From assembly GCA_015680685.1 (NCBI GenBank), contig MNCI01003927.1:6412-70411 (forward strand): DNA of 64,000 nucleotides, read 5' to 3'. Made by a program: the position numbers and the translations under genes. The notes beneath the pieces are model-generated. The model did no database searches and had not been told where the DNA came from. It saw nothing but the letters and a program-made list of their open reading frames with translations. Below, in pieces: positions 54,001-60,000 of this stretch. The stretch comes from Gnetum montanum. Taxonomy: Eukaryota; Streptophyta; Gnetopsida; Gnetales; Gnetaceae. Position 1 is the stretch's first letter; each line of letters starts with the position of its first letter.

Positions 54001-57000
54001 CGAAACACCTTGGAATTACATGCTTTCCACAATTCCCAGAGCACTATCGTAGTCAACGATCCTTGGAAATTTTCAAATCACTGAATATTCATGGCACGAA
54101 TTACTTGTTCGGGAAAAATGTAGTTAAAAAGGAAGTGGTCTTGCGTTTCCACTGCAAATTTATTAAAGCTATATCTTAGCATATAGCCCATTGCCTGCAG
54201 TTGGGAAAGAACCTCCCGCTCCTCTTGCTCCAAATCTTGGCTTTCTTCCTATCCTGTCTGTATCTCCAATAGTCTTTGTGTAAATCGCCCTCTCTCACTT
54301 TTGAAGGAATACTTGTCCTCATACTTGATCCGTTTCAAGGCTTGTTTTAATTGGGCCAGCTCTTTCTTCAGCAATTCCTGAGGGTCTTGTGACCGTGTGT
54401 ATGTCCCTTAGATTTTGGCCACTAACGGCCTCATCCATGACTTGTGGATCCAATAACGTTCAAACGTAAAAGGCCCAGGCCTCCTAGGCAGGGCATCATC
54501 AACACTGCAAACAATAGCTCAGTGATCCGAGGCCACCCTTTTAGGGCCATTTCCATGACCCCTTTTGTCATGAAAAAATGAGAAATGACCCAAACAAGGT
54601 TAATCTTGGTCATAAACCGGTCACTCCTTTTTTGATGGTTGTTCCATGTGAAGTGACACCCCTGGATCTCCAAATTGAGCAGCTCATTCTTCTCCAAAAA
54701 CTCCATACATTCCAGCTCTCTTAGAGGGTCTTGGGCCCCTTCACTAGATTTCTCCCACCCATAGAGGCGCTGATTGAAATCTCCAAGAATCATCCATTAT
54801 CATCAGATTGGCACAAGTGTCGCAATCCGCTGCAACTCTACAAACGATCTTCCCACATTTGGCCCCATAGAAGTTCGTGACCCCAAAGACTAGAGGTTGG
54901 AAGAAGAGCTGTAATGCTTCACCTAGAGCAATCCAACACCTCCAACTACTCATGCGATAGTAGAGCCAAACTGCCTACCCTACCATGACTAGGGATGACC
55001 TGAGTGTGCCATCTCGACCATCGAAGCCAATGAGACTCTTGCTGTTGCAATTTGGTTTCTTGCAAACAGAAAACATCACACATCTCCCTCCGCACCATCT
55101 CCTTCAAGGTATTGCATTTATAGGAGGTACCTTGCCCCTTGTAGTTCCATGAAAGGAACCTCATGTCTAGCACCCTATGCATTTGTAGACATCCTTAAGG
55201 GTTGGCTGGACCCCCAAATCCACTTTCATCTGAGTTCGTTGGGCTTGGACAAGAGAGGTTGATGACCTCCCCACCTTACAGGTATCCGACGACACCATAG
55301 AAGGTTCCTCATGCACCACACCTCCTCTTGCAACTTCATCCGTAGATGACATGGGACCTCCCTTGACAACCGAAACCTAGCTTGCCAAGGGGGGCAGCTT
55401 CACTTCCAAACCATTGACCACCTCCCTAGAACCATCCTTGATGGGCGACCGTAGAGAACTTGAGGTCTTGAATGACCTTGCCGACTTCTCTTACCTCACC
55501 CCCCTCTCTCTTCTTCCACTAATAGGTTGCACGGGTGGGTCCTCCTCCCCTTCAAGGAACCCTTGGTCTCCTTCATTGACATTGGGCCCAGCATTGGCCG
55601 TTGGCTCCAACTGTCGCATCTCCAAGACCCCACACCACCCCACCCCCCCCTTTGTCATCTCCAAAATCCCCATCGTCTAGTTTTGATGCCACGTTACTCG
55701 CCCTTTCCGAGTTACCAGGGTCCAATTTGTGCCTCCATGCTTTTGGTCCTACGCCTTACAACCAACCTTATAGACTGCGGCCAGATGACCAAGCTGACCA
55801 CAAGCGGTGCAAGAGCACGACTTGTGCGGCCTCCTTGGTGCTTGAGGGTCAACCGTCACATTCTCATATTCTATTGTCATTGTTTCCTCACCATCAGGGA
55901 AGTTAAGAATTACCTCCTAAATCAGGTCCTCCATCGAAAGAGACCTCCACACACAAACATGCACAAACCTCATCCTTTCCATGGATCCCATTGCACGGTT
56001 GAAGCAAATGAAATCTCAAAGGCAATTGGCAAGGGTATGGAGGAACCTCTCTATCCAAATTTTCCATGGAATACCAAACACTTGGACCTAGACAGGGGCC
56101 CTGGAAAACAAATTGGGGTCCCTATGGGTCCTTGGCTGCCAATAAGTCAACGCCAAAACCTGTGCCCCAAAGATCCATGGTGCCCCCAAAAAAAAAACCC
56201 CACCCACACACACATCAGAACCCTCTCCTTGTCTTGCAAGGACTTGAAGACAAACAAGAAAAGATCGCTCCCAAGGTAGTGAACCTTGACGGGGAAGAAA
56301 TTCCAATGAATGGCCACCCGCTTCTTTACTTGGTCAAAAGGCGGTGGTGCACCCACAGAGACAAACTTGCCGATTAAGCTCATCTCCATAGCTCGTAGAC
56401 CCTCCCTAGAGGGGGCCTTCATCTCAAACTGCAATGAGCCTTTGTCCTGCATGTGCTCCTCCATGCCCCTAGCCCCAAGGGTCCAAACTGATCCATCCCA
56501 CCCTTGCTGGTGACTGGCACCCTCACCCAGCGGTTCTCCTGACCCACCAACCGTGGCACCCGTTGCCCTTGGACTGCCTAGACCGCCCGTTGCACCTGAA
56601 CGGCCTGTCCTACCTGTTGCATCCAAACCGCTTGTGCCGCCCTTCGCACCAGAAATGCCTGTCCTGCCTGTTGCAATTGCCATGCTTCCCCCCATCCTCT
56701 CTCATTCTTCCCAAAGGAAAACCTTTACCTTCTTTAATGAGAGCCTTTCTGTTTAAATGAAGTAAAAAAACTATTTTTTTGAGGAACAGAAAACCCCGGT
56801 TCTACTGTACCCAGGTCACAACAAAAGGTTCCATGAAATGTCCCAAAGTACATAATCCCGAATGGTAAAAAATGTTATAACACTTCATGAACTCAGAAAA
56901 GAGATGAAACTACAAAACAACATAATAGGTAAAGCCATGGTTTTTGGGATGGCTTTTCAGGTTTTTATCAATTAACCAATCCTAAAAAACTTCCCCTCTG

Positions 57001-60000
57001 GGGTAGGGAAAGGATCAGCCTTGCATGCTTTCAGAAGCATCCGCACAAGATAAAACAATATATGAAAATCTATCTATCTCAATTAAATGAACAAATGTTT
57101 GCTAAGCACAAACCCAACTGAAGCACGGTTCTTCCAGATTCTGTACTATGTTAGCCATTGTTTGTCCATTGAAAATTCCATCTATAACGTGCCAAATCAC
57201 ACTACAACTGTCCAAACTACTGTCCGTAAAGATTCTGGTTTACGTTGTTTCTGCTGAAAAACTATAATTTCTTTCCTGCTATAACGTATGTGAGAGACAG
57301 CATGGAAAAGCTGCCCAGAGCTTAGCTTGTTTATTATTAAGGGCAGTTCGATTCCATTCTGTATTAAACTCAAGTATATTGTGTGAAGTCGTTTACATTT
57401 GCCCATGCATTTGTCATCCATATGATTTCATAGGTATCAATTGAAAGCTGCTTCTTTATGTTAATTTCTTCTTGAAAATGTATTGGAGTAAGGGCAGTTA
57501 GATTCCATTCCTTAATAAACTAAAGTATATTGTGTGAAGTCGTTTGCATTTGCTTATGCATTTGTCATCCATATAATTTCATAGGTATCAATTGAAAGCT
57601 GTTTCTTTATGTTAATTTCTTCTCGAAAAGGTATTGGAGTAAATTTCTTGATGTTTACAGTGGAGTCTCCTATTCATTTTTGCATGCATCTTCTAAGAAG
57701 TTTAAGACGATCTAAACTGATTTCTGTGTTCAAAAATTTGTAGCAATTCTGGATGTATTTTTTAGCTGGAAGGCAAGACACTCCATGAAACGTCTCCAAA
57801 TAATGAGATACATCATGAAGGTTATAGTCGCTGCTGTGTGGGTAATTGTCCTCCCAGTTTGTTATGCACGTAGCTGGGAAAATCCTACCGGTCTAGTGAA
57901 AACCGTTGAAAGTTGGGTTGGTGGAGGGCAAAGAATGCCTTCTCTGTATATTATAGTTGTAATGATTTATTTGATTCCCAATGCTATTGCTATGCTTTTG
58001 TTCCTGTTTCCAATGCTAAGGCGTTGGATTGAAAGTTCAGACTGGAGCATCTGCAATGCTATAACATGGTGGCAACAGGCATGTTTTTTCTGGCAAACTG
58101 GCGATATCTCAATGTTTGATTCAGTGCAGATCTTTTAAGAGTGATGTTGGTATTGTATATTACTATGGAAGTTATCTTTCTAACTTGTTCTTTCTTTTCA
58201 GCCTCGACTTTATGTTGGACGGGGAATGCATGAGAGCATTTTTTCTCTCATTAAGTACGCTATCTGTTTGCATCTTTACACGCAACTTAAGATTGTGGTT
58301 TAACATTTGAACTCATTTTTAGCTGTGTAATTTGAAACTCATGTATGATCTATAAATAGATTTGTCTAAATGTAGGTACACTATGTTTTGGGCTCTTCTT
58401 CTCATTTGCAAGCTTACTTTTAGCTACTATGTGGAGGTAACTCTCATCTTAAATGGATTCCTTTTAAATATAATGCTTGTGTATGCTTTTTGCATATCTA
58501 TAAATAAATATCTAGGATGATGTTCTCGTATTTTCTTATCAGGCAGTTAAGTTTGGACAAAATTATATATTGATTATGACATATTGTTTGCTGACTGAAG
58601 TTTCGACTTTGAAATATTTTCAGATAAAGCCGTTGGTTAAGCCCACTAAAGTGATCATGCAGATGCACATTGTTAATAAATATGAATGGCACGAATTGTT
58701 TCCGCAAGGTGTGTTAATTATAGTTGCAATCAGAAATGGAATTCAAGAGACGTTAGGTTGGATTGTGCTAACACAGTTTCAAAATCTGTTTCTGCAGCAA
58801 AATACAATATTGGTGTTGTGATTGCTATATGGGCACCGACTATTCTTGTGAGAACCAATATAGATATAAATATATATTTTAATTTTTCTATTGATGTTAT
58901 GCTCAATGATAATTGCCTTAATGACAATTATGAGTACCAAGGATTGTAGCTTTACCAGTGTTTTCTTAACTCCATCAGTAAATTAACACAGGTCTATTTC
59001 ATGGATACCCAAATTTGGTATGCCGTCTTTTACTCTATATTTGGTGGTATTTATGGGGCTTTTCGACATCTTGGTGAGGTGCATGTCTTATCTAAATATC
59101 TTCTTGGTGTATTCATTGACTAAATGAGAATCTTCGAGTTTATAATTGATTTCATTATAGCTTTTTCTTTTTCAGTTTGATGCATTTATAAATGAATGAC
59201 TTTGCTGCTGAGAATAATTTCTTGAATTTTTAGATTCGCACTCTGGAAATGCTGAGGTCACGATTCCTTTCTTTGCATGGCGCCTTCAATGAACGATTAA
59301 TTCCTCCATCGGAGGGAAAAGTTCCTACGAATGGTCTTCAGGCATTGTTTTTAAGGAAATATGATAAGGTGATGTACAGCAAGAAGTTTAATATTTCAGA
59401 AGCTGAGATTGGGAAAGTTAATATTTCTAATGTTGGATTTGATGTTGGCATGTTGCAGCCCAAGCCTGAAAAAAGAATAGAAGCTGCCAAATTTGCACAG
59501 TTGTGGAATCAAATAATTACTAGTTTTCGTGAGGAAGATTTGATAACAAACAAGTAATGCCATCTTGATACAATCACCAATATGCTATATCGATGGGAGT
59601 GTTATCATTTGAGTGTACTTAAATGTATTGTGTTCTTTTACAGTGAGATGCTCCTTATGATAGTGCCATATTCTTCAGATTCGGAATTAAATATTATTCA
59701 ATGGCCACCGTTTTTGCTTGCTAGTAAGGTGTGGCTGAAAACTGAATATTGGGCTTCTCGGTTTTCAACAAATATTGCATATATGCCTAATTCATTATGG
59801 ATGATTAACTGCTTTTGTTAATGTTAAATTCAGATACCTGTGGCATTGGATATGGTAAAAGATTTCAAAGGAACTTACTCAGATTTGGAGAATCGGATCA
59901 AGGCTGATCATTACATGCATTGTGCAGTGGAAGAGTGCTACCAATCTTTCAAACGTGTTCTTAGAAGACTTATTTTTGGTGAACATGAAAAAAAGTGAGA

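Larger units (their letters stand above)
52340..55182 (-). pseudogene. LINE-C ORF2 with RT deleted
   Basis: Endonuclease ([62 protein letters not shown]), then the linker [20 protein letters not shown] and [14 protein letters not shown]. About 30 bases later it reads [11 protein letters not shown], the end of zf-RVT; in LINE-A about 1.9 kb of RT lies between these points. The fusion stays in frame. The post-RT domain and charged tail follow with stops. Confidence 0.8.
52093..56735 (-). mobile_element. LINE-C: L1-type LINE lacking its reverse transcriptase
   Basis: Flanked by a target-site duplication AATGAGAGCCTTT[A/C]TGTTT at 52074-52092 and 56736-56754 (18 of 19 identical). On the minus strand: ORF1 (56695 to about 55770), endonuclease (55164-54431), linker, then directly the end of zf-RVT, the post-RT domain (53760-53412), a charged tail and an A-rich end at about 52101-52093. 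The RT core is absent. Confidence 0.85.

Noticed and set aside
55527-56279. A 250-codon open frame on the + strand
   Set aside because: It lies antisense to LINE-C ORF1 and endonuclease, has biased proline/histidine-rich composition and no domain; a shadow of the minus-strand ORF.
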